Source: Mycolicibacterium tokaiense
GTDB taxonomy: Bacteria > Actinomycetota > Actinomycetes > Mycobacteriales > Mycobacteriaceae
Direction: 5' to 3'
Assembly: GCF_010725885.1 (NCBI RefSeq)
Contig: NZ_AP022600.1
Span: forward strand, 434,001-498,000
Length of the DNA: 64,000 nt
The position numbers and the translations under genes are program-made. The notes below the pieces were generated by a model. That model searched no databases. It was not told the DNA's origin and worked only from the letters and a program-made list of their open reading frames with translations. How positions within the stretch are numbered: position 1 is the stretch's first letter; every line of letters begins with the position of its first letter. Shown piece by piece: positions 32,837 through 41,585 of this stretch.

Positions 32837-34090
32837 CTACCTGATCCGCAGTCCGAGCTGGGGACTGTCCAGTGGGTCCTTCTCACCGATCACCCGTGGG
32901 GCGACACTGCCCAGATCACCGACGATCTCGTTGCCTTGGTCCGAGGTGTGCAGATAGTCGGCCGCGGTGTGATCAGCGGCGCCCGCCTTGCCCTGATGGC
33001 CCATCGGACCCGCTCCACCCATCGGCGCGCCGGCTGCGCCGGCGCCAACGGGCTTCGCCTGCGCCGTGGTGGCAGCGTCGGCGGTCGCCACCGGAGCTGC
33101 CGCACCGGGCGTCCGGCCGGCCGGCGCTGCAGCCGTGACGGTGGCCGCCAGTCCGCCTCGGGCCGCACCCGCAGCCCCGCCGCCGGCGGCTCCACCGCTC
33201 GCGGTGCCCGAGGTCGGCGCCCTACCAGCCGAGGCAGCCGATGCGTCGGCCGGTGCGCCCGCGTCCGGTGCCGCGCTCGATGCCGAACCGATCGCCTGCA
33301 TCACCGGTGACGCCGACGAGGACGCCATCTGCATCAACGGACCCAGCCCCTTCGCTCCCGACCCCAGGGCAGGCATCGCCGTGACATCAACCGGTGCACC
33401 GGCTGTTGTGACAGCGGCGGCCTCGGCACCGAGAGTTGCCTCGGTCTGCGCCATCACCGCGCTGGTGGACGTGACGGCCTCGGTCGCTGCGGCAATGGCC
33501 GCGGCGATGCCCCACGGGAAGATGATGTTCGGACCGATGGCGGCGATCTTCGCCCAGAACACGTTGATGATCTCGATGATTCGTGCCTGCGCGTCCTGCA
33601 CCGCAGCTGTCGCCGTGGCGAGGCTCGAACGCAACGCCGCAGCCTGATCGGCCACCTGGGCCCCCTGCGCCAACGCGTCCCTGGTGGTGGCCTGCGCGGC
33701 GGTGGCCGCCTCACCCTGCCAGTCCTGCCCCAGGCTGGACAACGCCTGTTGCACCTGGTTTCCGGCGGACTCCAGGGCACCACCGATGCCGTCGAACGCT
33801 TGGCGTGGATCGGGTTGGCCCAGTTCCCCCGAGCCCAGGCTGCTGAGCGCCTCGGTGACCGGTTGGATCATCTGGGACAGACCAAAATCGTCCGACCCTG
33901 CGCCGGGGTGGTCCCCACCGCCGGGCACATCACCGCCGCGGGGCTGCGGCGGCGAACCGGCGGGACCACCGGACTGTGCCGGATCGGCGGGGTCGGCCGG
34001 CGCCTCCGGACGGAAGCGGGAAAGCAGCGCTCGCACCGGCTCGTTCAAGTAACCGTGCAGATCGGTGTACGCCGCATCCACGGATGCCAT
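32837..34090 (-). CDS. EspA/EspE-like ESX substrate with WXG turn
   Basis: A 417-residue protein. Residues about 75-215 form helices with the turn QDWQGEAAT, then AAIGPNIIFPWGIAAAIAAATEAVTSTSAV, a hydrophobic segment like those in EspA/EspE. A Gly/Ala/Pro-rich region follows and the end, VAPRVIGEKDPLDSP, resembles the conserved ends of ESX-1-associated substrates. It follows a small EspC-like gene by 15 bases; EspA with EspC, and EspE with EspF, are known substrate pairs in ESX-1. Export as a co-dependent pair is inferred. Chain identity is too low to name it firmly. Confidence 0.65.
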   Translation of the reverse strand: MASVDAAYTDLHGYLNEPVRALLSRFRPEAPADPADPAQSGGPAGSPPQPRGGDVPGGGDHPGAGSDDFGLSQMIQPVTEALSSLGSGELGQPDPRQAFDGIGGALESAGNQVQQALSSLGQDWQGEAATAAQATTRDALAQGAQVADQAAALRSSLATATAAVQDAQARIIEIINVFWAKIAAIGPNIIFPWGIAAAIAAATEAVTSTSAVMAQTEATLGAEAAAVTTAGAPVDVTAMPALGSGAKGLGPLMQMASSSASPVMQAIGSASSAAPDAGAPADASAASAGRAPTSGTASGGAAGGGAAGAARGGLAATVTAAAPAGRTPGAAAPVATADAATTAQAKPVGAGAAGAPMGGAGPMGHQGKAGAADHTAADYLHTSDQGNEIVGDLGSVAPRVIGEKDPLDSPQLGLRIR

Positions 34091-34105
34091 CGAAGTGGTC
34101 CCCGC

Positions 34106-34384
34106 TCAGCCGTTGTCCGCGGCGATGAACGAGTTCTTCGCCGTCTGCGTCGCCGCCGCGATCACGGCGTGCAGTTCTGCCACAGCCAACGTCGCGGCGA
34201 AGTTGTTCGCCTGGGCGGGACCGTAGGCAGCGATGAAGACCGCGCCGATAGGCCCCAGAGCCGCTGTGGCCGAAGCCAGATTCGCAGCATTGTCTGCCGA
34301 GCCCGCTGCCGCCACCGACTGCGCGGCGGCGGAGTTGGCGGCCGAAAACCCCTCGAGCCCTGAAGGTGTCACTGAGAGCGACAT
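34106..34384 (-). CDS. EspC/EspF-like (DUF2580-type) small ESX protein
   Basis: A 92-residue protein with the EspC pattern: LSVTPSGLEGFSAANSAAAQSVA at the N-terminus, a helix containing GPIGAVFIAAYGPAQANNFAAT, and a closing helix AVIAAATQTAKNSFIAADNG. It is the first gene of the leftward ESX substrate operon, preceded by GAGAGGAAG at good spacing. The next gene is the EspA/E-like protein, consistent with an EspC-EspA type pair. A PE-like identity was considered because of the Ala richness. Confidence 0.65.
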   Translation of the reverse strand: MSLSVTPSGLEGFSAANSAAAQSVAAAGSADNAANLASATAALGPIGAVFIAAYGPAQANNFAATLAVAELHAVIAAATQTAKNSFIAADNG

Positions 34385-34575
34385 TCGACTTCCTCTCGGA
34401 AATGCCTGCCGAAGGCAACGTCGGGAACATCTACGGGATTGAAAACGGTCGCCGGTTCAAAAGCGTTCACGCGCTGTGTCGAGACATCGGATGAACGTTC
34501 GCGACGCTCGCCACGTTTGACAGGGAGACGGCGACGCCGCGACGGATGGACTGGCATGAAGGAGATGTGGACCCG
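34385..34575. promoter_or_regulatory. Divergent promoter region between the substrate operon and eccA
   Basis: 191 bases with no gene. It must drive espC-like and the 25-kb leftward operon, and eccA to the right. A TTGACA hexamer at 34517-34522 points toward eccA but no good -10 follows at 17-18 bases. I see no clear operator for a known ESX regulator. Confidence 0.5.
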
Positions 34576-36387
34576 ATGAGTGGTGACAGCCGCGACGCCC
34601 AGCAGGTCTTCGACGCCGGGGTGTTGTCTCTGGGCATTCCCATCGAAGGTCTCGAGATCGAACGGGACCTGCAGTACGCGGCGTCAGCCTTCCGGCGCGC
34701 GACCGAGTACGACCCGGGCATGTGTGATGCCTGGCTGGGGCGCGCCACCTGCGGTGAGAACACCGCCGAGGTGCTCCACCACCTGAACTCATGCGCACAC
34801 AACCTCGGCCGCGAGCAGCGGCGACTCGGCCTGCCGCCACGCTCCCTGGCGGGTCGGTTCGAAACCGGACTCTATCTCGACTATCCCCTCAGCTCGCTGC
34901 CGGAGATCCGAATCGGCTACGCCGCCAGCCTCATTCAGGGCAGAGACTACGGCGCCGCCGAAAAGATCCTCGACGATGCGAATGCTGCGGGCCGCTCGGC
35001 CGCCGATCCTTCGACCGACCAGATCCAGGCCTATGTTCGCGGGGTCCTGCACTTCACCACGCAGCGCTGGCCAGACGTGCTCACCGCACTGGCCGACTCG
35101 GCCAAGTACGACGATGACTACATCGCCGCCGGATGTCATCTCATGGTGGGGTCGGCGTGTGCACAGATGGGATTGTTCAGCGAAGGTATCCGCCGTCTCG
35201 ATCAGGCAATCGACGGACCGATTCCCGCGGCGCGGCGTGCCGCGGAATTCTGCAAGGGCCTCACCCTGCGCGAGATGGGTGAAGAGTCCCAGGCGCGCCG
35301 CATCTTCGAGCGCATCTACAGCGAAGAGCCGGATTTCGCGGCCAACTACGCCGCCCTGCAGGATCCGAAGTTCCGGTTGGTGATCAGCACCAAGGAGTCC
35401 ATCGAGTCCCGGCGGGACAAGTGGGATCCGGCGAGCGCCCCCACCAGTGCGGACGTCGACGCCGAGGAACACGCCGAGCGCAGCAATCAGCACCTGCGGG
35501 CGGCGCAGGAGGAGCTCGACCGGCAGGTCGGCCTCACGGACGTCAAGCTGCAGGTGGCCAAGTTGCGCTCCGGTGTCACGCTGGCCAAGTTGCGCCGGGA
35601 CAAGGGGCTGAGCTCGTCGTCGAGCAGCCTGCACCTGGCCTTCACCGGCCCGCCGGGAACCGGAAAGACGACCATCGCGCGGATCGTCGCGCAAACCTAT
35701 TGCGGTCTGGGCCTACTCGAATCCCTCAAGGTGGTCGAGGCCAAGCGGCAGGACTTCGTCGGACAGCATCTGGGCAGCACCGCCATCAAGACCACCGAAC
35801 TCATCGACTCCGCGTTGGGCGGGGTGCTCTTCATCGACGAGGCCTACACCCTGATCCAGACCGGGTTGTCCGGAGGCGACGCCTTCGGCAAGGAAGCGGT
35901 GGACACCCTGCTGGCCCGCATGGAGAACGACCGCGACCGCCTGGTGGTCATCATTGCCGGCTACGACTTCGAGATCGACCGTTTCTTGGCGGCCAACGAG
36001 GGGCTCTCGTCGCGGTTCACCAAACGTATCCGTTTCCCCTCCTACACCCCGAACGAGCTGGGTGACATCGGCCGCCTGATCGCCAGTTCGCGGGACTCAG
36101 AGCTCTCCTCGGAGGCCTACGATGAGCTGGTCACGGCGTGCGCCGAACTGTACTCCGGGTCATCCGCCGACGGCGAGGGCAATGTGCGTAAGAACATCGA
36201 CCTCGCCGGCAACGGTCGGTTCATCCGCAACGTGATCGAGGCCGCCGAGGAGGAACGCGCGTTCCGGCTCACCGAGAGTTACGGCATGGCACTGGACGAG
36301 ATCGACGAGACCGCGCTGGTGCGCCTCGAACCCAGTGATGTCAAGGGCGCCCTGAGCAACATCCTGCAGACCCTCAACCTGCGCTAG
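34576..36387 (+). CDS. eccA: EccA, ESX cytosolic AAA+ ATPase
   Basis: A 603-residue protein. An N-terminal TPR-like helical domain (to about residue 290) precedes an AAA+ domain with Walker A FTGPPGTGKTTIARI (about 356-370) and Walker B LFIDEAYTL (about 418), then the sensor region RFTKRIRFPSYTPNEL. EccA is thought to release substrates from EspG and prepare them for secretion. The start at 34576 was chosen for AAGGAG upstream and for a usual EccA length; an in-frame ATG at 34546 is less likely. The gene heads a small operon with the MinD-like protein at 36421. Confidence 0.9.
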   Translation: MSGDSRDAQQVFDAGVLSLGIPIEGLEIERDLQYAASAFRRATEYDPGMCDAWLGRATCGENTAEVLHHLNSCAHNLGREQRRLGLPPRSLAGRFETGLYLDYPLSSLPEIRIGYAASLIQGRDYGAAEKILDDANAAGRSAADPSTDQIQAYVRGVLHFTTQRWPDVLTALADSAKYDDDYIAAGCHLMVGSACAQMGLFSEGIRRLDQAIDGPIPAARRAAEFCKGLTLREMGEESQARRIFERIYSEEPDFAANYAALQDPKFRLVISTKESIESRRDKWDPASAPTSADVDAEEHAERSNQHLRAAQEELDRQVGLTDVKLQVAKLRSGVTLAKLRRDKGLSSSSSSLHLAFTGPPGTGKTTIARIVAQTYCGLGLLESLKVVEAKRQDFVGQHLGSTAIKTTELIDSALGGVLFIDEAYTLIQTGLSGGDAFGKEAVDTLLARMENDRDRLVVIIAGYDFEIDRFLAANEGLSSRFTKRIRFPSYTPNELGDIGRLIASSRDSELSSEAYDELVTACAELYSGSSADGEGNVRKNIDLAGNGRFIRNVIEAAEEERAFRLTESYGMALDEIDETALVRLEPSDVKGALSNILQTLNLR

Positions 36388-36420
36388 CCGACCGTCCGAC
36401 AGCACGAAAGTGGGCTTTTC

Positions 36421-37404
36421 ATGACCGATCCGGACCATGCCGAGGTGTCTCCCCGGTTCACGACCAGCTTCACCGCCGGGAATCTGGGCTCTGTCGCCCC
36501 GCGTGCGGGGGACTCCCCGTCGGATACCGAGCTGGGGCTGCACCGCCCCGACCGACACCGGTCACCACACGGATGGCGTAGCGGTGTGCACCGGGCGCTG
36601 GGTGAGACCGTCAGCATCACCGACGACACCGGCAACAGTTCCGATCAGATTCCCTCTGCGGTTGCGTCACAGAGCATTTCCAGCATCGCGGTACTGTCCC
36701 TGAAAGGCGGGGTGGGAAAGACCACCACCACCGTGTGCCTGGGTTCCTCCATCGCGACCATGCGTGGTGACAGGGTGATCGCCGTCGATGCCAATCCTGA
36801 TCTCGGGACGCTGGCCCAGCGTGGACCGGACCAGACTCGCTCGACCGTGCGGGACCTGTTGGCCAGCAGGACGATCACCCGCTACTCCGACGTCCGGCAA
36901 CACACGTCGCAGAACTCCAGCCGACTGGAATTCCTGGGTTCCGCGCGTGATCCAGCGGTGTCGGAGGCCTTCTCGGAGACCGACTACCTCACCGTCCACG
37001 GCGTACTGGACCGGTTCTACAACGTGGTCCTGACCGACTGCGGCACCGGCCTGACCCACTCGGCCATCCAGGGCGTGCTGAACACCGCCACTGCGCTGGT
37101 GGTGATCGCCTCCCCGGCAATCGATTCCGCGCGCAGCGCCCTGGCCACCCTGGACTGGCTCGAACACCACGGTTTCGGCCACCTGGCGGGGCACACGAGC
37201 ATCGTCATCAACTCACCGTGGGCCGGGGACACCTCGATCGACATCCCAGCGCTGAGCCGGTACCTGCGCAGCCGGGCGGACAACGTCGTTGTCGTGCCCT
37301 ACGACGAGCACCTGGCCGAGGGCGGCGAGATCCGGCTCGAGCGGCTCAACCGCAAGACCCGGTCCGCCTATGCCGCACTGGCCGCGACGCTGCCGTCAAC
37401 CTGA
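36421..37404 (+). CDS. espI: EspI-like MinD/ParA ATPase 1
   Basis: A 327-residue protein with a short N-terminal extension, then a deviant Walker A VLSLKGGVGKTTTTVCLGSS (about residues 91-110) and VIAVDANPDLGTLAQR, the signature of the MinD-like EspI proteins of ESX loci. The C-terminal end VVVPYDEHLAEGGEIRLERLNRKTRSAYAALAA is also typical. EspI modulates ESX-1 secretion in response to ATP in mycobacteria; the role here is assumed by homology. It follows eccA by 33 bases. A long hairpin at 37421 ends the unit. A longer paralogue lies at 50009. Confidence 0.85.
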   Translation: MTDPDHAEVSPRFTTSFTAGNLGSVAPRAGDSPSDTELGLHRPDRHRSPHGWRSGVHRALGETVSITDDTGNSSDQIPSAVASQSISSIAVLSLKGGVGKTTTTVCLGSSIATMRGDRVIAVDANPDLGTLAQRGPDQTRSTVRDLLASRTITRYSDVRQHTSQNSSRLEFLGSARDPAVSEAFSETDYLTVHGVLDRFYNVVLTDCGTGLTHSAIQGVLNTATALVVIASPAIDSARSALATLDWLEHHGFGHLAGHTSIVINSPWAGDTSIDIPALSRYLRSRADNVVVVPYDEHLAEGGEIRLERLNRKTRSAYAALAATLPST

Positions 37405-37420
37405 CCCGAGGCCGAGCCGG

Positions 37421-37481
37421 CCATCAGGTGCCGGGGACGGTCGGCGTGGAGCCCACCACGGCCGGGCCCGGCACCTGATGG
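37421..37481. terminator. Large hairpin at convergent ends of espI and the small membrane protein
   Basis: Arms CCATCAGGTGCCGGG (37421-37435) and 37467-37481 pair perfectly over 15 bases with a 31-base loop containing a smaller GTGG/CCAC stem. It overlaps the last codons of the leftward gene and lies 17 bases after the espI stop, so it would act on transcription from either side. No U tract. Confidence 0.65.
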
Positions 37482-38167
37482 GTTCGATCTGCCCGCATCA
37501 CCGACGGCACAACGTGACTGACGCTGACTCCACCGTCGCCCTGCCCTCGGTGCTCCGAGGCAGGCGTCGCGGGCGAACTCACGTACTGGGCATATTTGTC
37601 CTGCGACCAAGCCCACGCGTCCTGCTCGCCGCGGGCGTCACCGGTGGCGTATGCGTCGTCGCTCTCCGGGGCGGCGTACTGCACCGTCGCCTGCGCGCCG
37701 TAGCCGAGCGCGTAGTCCTGGTAGGCGCGCACATAGCGGGCATACGCGGCGTACTCATCCTCCGGTGCTGCCGCTGCTCGCGGTTCGAGCAGGAGAGCAC
37801 CGATGGACACCACCACCTGCAGGGCCGTCAGCACATCCACCACGGTCAGGACCCACCCGGCCCCCACAGCGGTCGCTGTCGTGGTGCCGGCGGCAGCCAA
37901 CGCCGAGACGGCCACGGCGACAACGAGCCAACCGCGCACCTGCTGGCCGGGCAACAGCCCGGTGACCGCAAGTGCACCCGCCAGCACCGCACCGGTGGCG
38001 ATCAGGTGCTGCGGTGCGGCAGCGATCAGGCACACTGCCCACGTCGCCAGGCCGAGTGCACCGGTGCAGGCCCAGAGTATCTTCTGCACAACGGGATTGA
38101 CGGACCCACGGGCCGACTCCGACTTCGGCGCCATCCACCCACCATGGCTATCTGGTTCTTGGCTCAT
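37424..38167 (-). CDS. Four-helix membrane protein of the ESX locus with Tyr/Ala-rich tail
   Basis: A 247-residue protein with four predicted transmembrane segments (about residues 25-45, 50-70, 75-97, 103-125) and a hydrophilic tail with YAAYARYVRAYQDYALGYGAQATVQY. In layout it resembles the mycobacterial 34-kDa antigen (DUF5336) group, but I cannot confirm that. ATG 38167 is preceded by AGGAG. It follows eccE, overlapping its end by 20 bases, so it is made with the ESX machine. Function unknown; an accessory membrane component is the natural guess. Confidence 0.7.
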   Translation of the reverse strand: MSQEPDSHGGWMAPKSESARGSVNPVVQKILWACTGALGLATWAVCLIAAAPQHLIATGAVLAGALAVTGLLPGQQVRGWLVVAVAVSALAAAGTTTATAVGAGWVLTVVDVLTALQVVVSIGALLLEPRAAAAPEDEYAAYARYVRAYQDYALGYGAQATVQYAAPESDDAYATGDARGEQDAWAWSQDKYAQYVSSPATPASEHRGQGDGGVSVSHVVPSVMRADRTHQVPGPAVVGSTPTVPGT

Positions 38168-39905
38168 CGCTGCTCCTGTTCTCTGTCCGGTCCTGGTCGA
38201 GTGACGACCCGATGAAGCGCATCTCCTGGTCACTGGCCACCATCGTCACCGTGGCCGAACCGGTTGCCGTGGTCACCCTCACGACGTCGCGGTCCACGTC
38301 TATCAGCTGCAATCGGACGTCGGCGGCCGTTGCCACCGGGCTGTGGGTGGGGCTGACCACGATGACCGTCATTCCTCCGCGCGCCGACTGCTCGGACACC
38401 CCGTCGTACATCTCCACCGAGTAGTCCCGACGCGGACCCCGTTCAGCCGCAATGCTTTCGGCACTGACCGCGTGCAGCCGGCCCGCGTCGCCCACCGCGT
38501 CGACCATCTCTTGCCACGCGCCCGGCCGCCGGGTGTGCACGCGGACCCGGGCCCCCAGCGCCAGCGAGCGCAGGATCACCTGTTGAGCCAGGTGGAGTGT
38601 GCCGTGCACCTGCACCCGGGTGATGCCGGGCCCGAAGAGCGGCACCGCGACCGCGTGGCCGAGATCGTCGGCGCCGACCACCTGACCGCATCCCGAGGCG
38701 GGCAGTTCGAGGCCGGTCAAGGCTGGAGTTCCCTCGCCCGGGACTGTCAGCCACCGCCCGACCTGCCGTCTCGGTGCGGGTAGCGGGGAAGCGCACACGA
38801 GCGCGTCGTGCTGGCGCCCGAACAGATGGCGCAGGCCGGCGATCGCCGTCCGCCCCCGATGGCGGCCGAGTGAGTCCAGGCGCACGATGCCACGAACCTC
38901 GACCGCCTCACGCTGCGGGTGGCAGCGCAGTGACAGCGTGACCGTGGTGGAGCGGCTGGGCAGGGTCCACAGTGACGAGAGCCCATCGGCGGTGCACAGC
39001 GCAGGTTCGAGTCCGCTGCTGGACAATTCGAGCCGACCGTGATGGCATGCCGACCAGCTCTCCTGCACCGAGTCGAGATCCAGGGCGCCGGTGAGCTCGG
39101 TGACCGCGCGGAGCATGTCCGAGGCGGTGGTGGTGTCGGCCTGTTGTCCGGCGTCACGCAACCGGTTGGCCACCCGCCGCGTCGCAACGGCGGCGGTGCG
39201 CAGCGCCGCGTCCCACCCACCACCGCGGGCGCGGACCGCCTCGGGGCAGCGCGCCGGATCCAGCCGAACCGCCACCCAGACCGCGCGGTGGGCGATGGCA
39301 GGCAGTGGGCCGAGCAGGCCTTCGTACATGTCGGCGAGGTGTCCGTCCCCGGCCGAGCGGGCTCCCCGGCTGATCACGTCGATCGCCTCCAGCGTGATGT
39401 CGGACTGCCGCAGGCACTCCCCCAGCACGCCCACGGGCACGGTGTCACCGGTCACGGCTCGACCCGGCTGAAGCACCGTCAACGACGGCGGCGGCGCGAC
39501 AACACGGATCAGCGAGGTCAGAGTCTCGCCGTCCCAGGAGAATCCGATGGGCGCGGCGTCGGACTGCTCGTGGTCGAATGGGGCCCACGTGATCGTCGAG
39601 CGACGCCGTCGGTCCCGCCAGAAGCGCACCCGCGCAAGCACCCGCCGCGAGAGTGACCGCCCGTCGCCCGGCACCACGAGCACCAGTGCGACAAGCACTC
39701 CGCACAGCACTCCCCACGCAAGCGGGCGGTCCAGGAGCAGCGCGGCCGTCAGGCCGGCAGCTCCACCCGCCTGGACCAGGGTCAGGTCGACCAGAGGCAT
39801 CACCCGCTCGACCAGGGGCCGGTCGGCCGAGGCGAATGCCGTCACCGGCGGAGCCGGCGACACCGGGTTGCGCACACCGCGTCGACGCGTGGTCGTCCTG
39901 CTCAA
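38148..39905 (-). CDS. eccE: EccE, peripheral ESX membrane component
   Basis: A 585-residue protein. Two hydrophobic segments near the N-terminus (VMPLVDLTLVQAGGAAGLTAALLL and LAWGVLCGVLVALVLVVP) and a large cytosolic domain (ITWAPFDHEQSDAAPIGFSWDG, GRWLTVPGEGTPALTGLELPASG, RVRVHTRRPGAWQEMVDAVG) fit EccE. EccE sits at the edge of the ESX core complex in contact with EccD. The TTG start at 39905 has GGAGA upstream. It is divergent from eccB across 138 bases and translationally coupled to the four-helix membrane protein. Confidence 0.85.
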   Translation of the reverse strand: MSRTTTRRRGVRNPVSPAPPVTAFASADRPLVERVMPLVDLTLVQAGGAAGLTAALLLDRPLAWGVLCGVLVALVLVVPGDGRSLSRRVLARVRFWRDRRRRSTITWAPFDHEQSDAAPIGFSWDGETLTSLIRVVAPPPSLTVLQPGRAVTGDTVPVGVLGECLRQSDITLEAIDVISRGARSAGDGHLADMYEGLLGPLPAIAHRAVWVAVRLDPARCPEAVRARGGGWDAALRTAAVATRRVANRLRDAGQQADTTTASDMLRAVTELTGALDLDSVQESWSACHHGRLELSSSGLEPALCTADGLSSLWTLPSRSTTVTLSLRCHPQREAVEVRGIVRLDSLGRHRGRTAIAGLRHLFGRQHDALVCASPLPAPRRQVGRWLTVPGEGTPALTGLELPASGCGQVVGADDLGHAVAVPLFGPGITRVQVHGTLHLAQQVILRSLALGARVRVHTRRPGAWQEMVDAVGDAGRLHAVSAESIAAERGPRRDYSVEMYDGVSEQSARGGMTVIVVSPTHSPVATAADVRLQLIDVDRDVVRVTTATGSATVTMVASDQEMRFIGSSLDQDRTENRSSDEPRTR

Positions 39906-40043
39906 CGGCTGGTCTCCATCCAGAATGGTGGCGCTGTGTCGGGCCGCGCCGTGAATGCTTTCGCGGCGAACTCAGTTCTCTACAGGTGAGTACGTTCCCG
40001 ACACGGCAATCCTTCGGGACAGCACAGGCGGAGGAAGGCATAC
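39906..40043. promoter_or_regulatory. Divergent promoter region between eccE and eccB
   Basis: 138 bases without a gene. It contains an 8-base inverted repeat GTGTCGGG (39936-39943) and CCCGACAC (39997-40004) separated by 53 bases, close to both start codons, and a GGAGGAAGG ribosome site for eccB. Function of the repeat is unknown. Confidence 0.4.
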
Positions 40044-41561
40044 ATGCCGGCACAGGTGACCACACGCGCCCAGGTGAATGGCTACCGCTTCCTGTTGAGA
40101 CGGTTGCACCATGCGCTCATCCGGGCGGACTCGCGGATGATCCACGACCCGATGCGAGGGCAGATGCGGGCCCTGCTCACCGGTGTGGCCACCGCTCTCC
40201 TCATCGCCGGAGCGGCCGGGATCCTGGCCTTCTTCAAGCCGGTGCCCGACTTCGGGAACTCCTCGATCATGTTGAGTGAGAGCGATGGAGCCCTGTACGT
40301 CCGGATCGGCGAGAGGTTGCATCCCGCGCTCAACCTGGCGTCGGCGCGGCTGGCGGTGGGACGCAACGAGACACCGGGCCGGGTCGACCGCAGATTCCTC
40401 GACACCGTCGCCCGCGGCCCGGCGCTGGGCATCATCGGTGCGCCCAACGCCATTCATTCCGGCGAGGACCCGAACTCGTCGGCGTGGGCGGTCTGCGATT
40501 CGACGGTGACGCCACCTGTGACGACCACGGTGGGCGCGGCCTTCGTGTCGACGACGGTCCTGGCGAGCAATCCCGCCCTCAGCCCCGACATCCGGCCTGC
40601 CGGTACCGGTCAGGCGCTGCTGGTGCGCTTTGGTGACGCCACCTATCTGCTCTACGACGGGGTCCGTGCCCCGATCGATCCCAGCGATCCGGTGCTTGCC
40701 GCGGCGCTGCACTCCGAGGGTGTCGAACCCAGGGAGATCTCGGTGGGGCTGCTGAATGCGTTCCCCCTGGTCGCACCGATCCGGCCGATCCGTATCGACG
40801 GGATCGGCGCGGCCACTACGTATCTGGGTGAGGAGTATCCGGTGGGTTCGCTGGTGAGCACCACTGACTCGCGGGGCGATCAGCTGTATGTCGTGTTGGC
40901 CCAGGGCCTTCAGCCGGTCTCAGCGCTGACCGCCGACATCATCCGATACGGCAATCCCGAATCCGCCGCCGGGCGCACCCCGGCCACCCTCTCACCGGCG
41001 ATGCTCGGCCGGCTGCCGATCGTCGACGTACTGGAGGTCGGCGACTATCCCTCCACGACAGTGGAGGTGGTGACCGCCGAGTCCGCGCCCGTGGTGTGTC
41101 TGTTCTGGGAGCGCCGCGTGGGAGACGCCGCCGCAACCACGACGGTGCTGCTGGGCAACCGGCTGCCGTTACCGTCCGACGCCCGGCCGGTGCAGCTGGC
41201 CGGCGCCGACGGCGGTGGGCCCGGCGTCGACGCGGTGTACCTCAAGCCGGGCACCGGCCAGTATGTGCAGGCCGTCAACCCGGGCTCGGGGCCGGCGCTC
41301 GGTGAGCTCTTCTACGTGAGCGACGTGGGCCTGCGGTACCCGGTCAAGGACGCTGCGACCGCGGCGGTGTTGGGTCTGGCCGGAGTGCGCGAGTCACGCG
41401 ATACCCCCGAGCACGCTCAGCCGGCACCGTGGCCGATCCTGTCGCTGCTGCCGCCGGGCCCGCGACTGTCGCGGGAAGCGGCGTTGATCATTCACGACGG
41501 CATGGCCGCGGACCCGGCCGGCGCTCCCGTGCTGACGGCGGGCAACACCCCGCCGTCCTGA
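40044..41561 (+). CDS. eccB: EccB, ESX core membrane/periplasmic component
   Basis: A 505-residue protein. The N-terminus MPAQVTTRAQVNGYRFLLRRLHHALIRADSRM and a single transmembrane helix (about 45-66) are standard for EccB, followed by the periplasmic R1-R4 repeats and a conserved core domain (for example LYVRIGERLHPALNLASARL and VPYDRL-like RYPVKDAATAAVLGLAG). EccB forms the periplasmic assembly of the ESX pore. It starts after GGAGGAAGG. It is convergent with eccD-1 with 24 bases between stops. Confidence 0.9.
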   Translation: MPAQVTTRAQVNGYRFLLRRLHHALIRADSRMIHDPMRGQMRALLTGVATALLIAGAAGILAFFKPVPDFGNSSIMLSESDGALYVRIGERLHPALNLASARLAVGRNETPGRVDRRFLDTVARGPALGIIGAPNAIHSGEDPNSSAWAVCDSTVTPPVTTTVGAAFVSTTVLASNPALSPDIRPAGTGQALLVRFGDATYLLYDGVRAPIDPSDPVLAAALHSEGVEPREISVGLLNAFPLVAPIRPIRIDGIGAATTYLGEEYPVGSLVSTTDSRGDQLYVVLAQGLQPVSALTADIIRYGNPESAAGRTPATLSPAMLGRLPIVDVLEVGDYPSTTVEVVTAESAPVVCLFWERRVGDAAATTTVLLGNRLPLPSDARPVQLAGADGGGPGVDAVYLKPGTGQYVQAVNPGSGPALGELFYVSDVGLRYPVKDAATAAVLGLAGVRESRDTPEHAQPAPWPILSLLPPGPRLSREAALIIHDGMAADPAGAPVLTAGNTPPS

Positions 41562-41585
41562 CCACGGCGGGCGCTACGGTGGCCC

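Noticed and set aside
34106..34384. The 92-residue gene as a PE protein
   Set aside because: The LSVTPSGLEGF opening and lack of DEVS fit EspC/DUF2580 better; the PE role is filled by 32529-32825.
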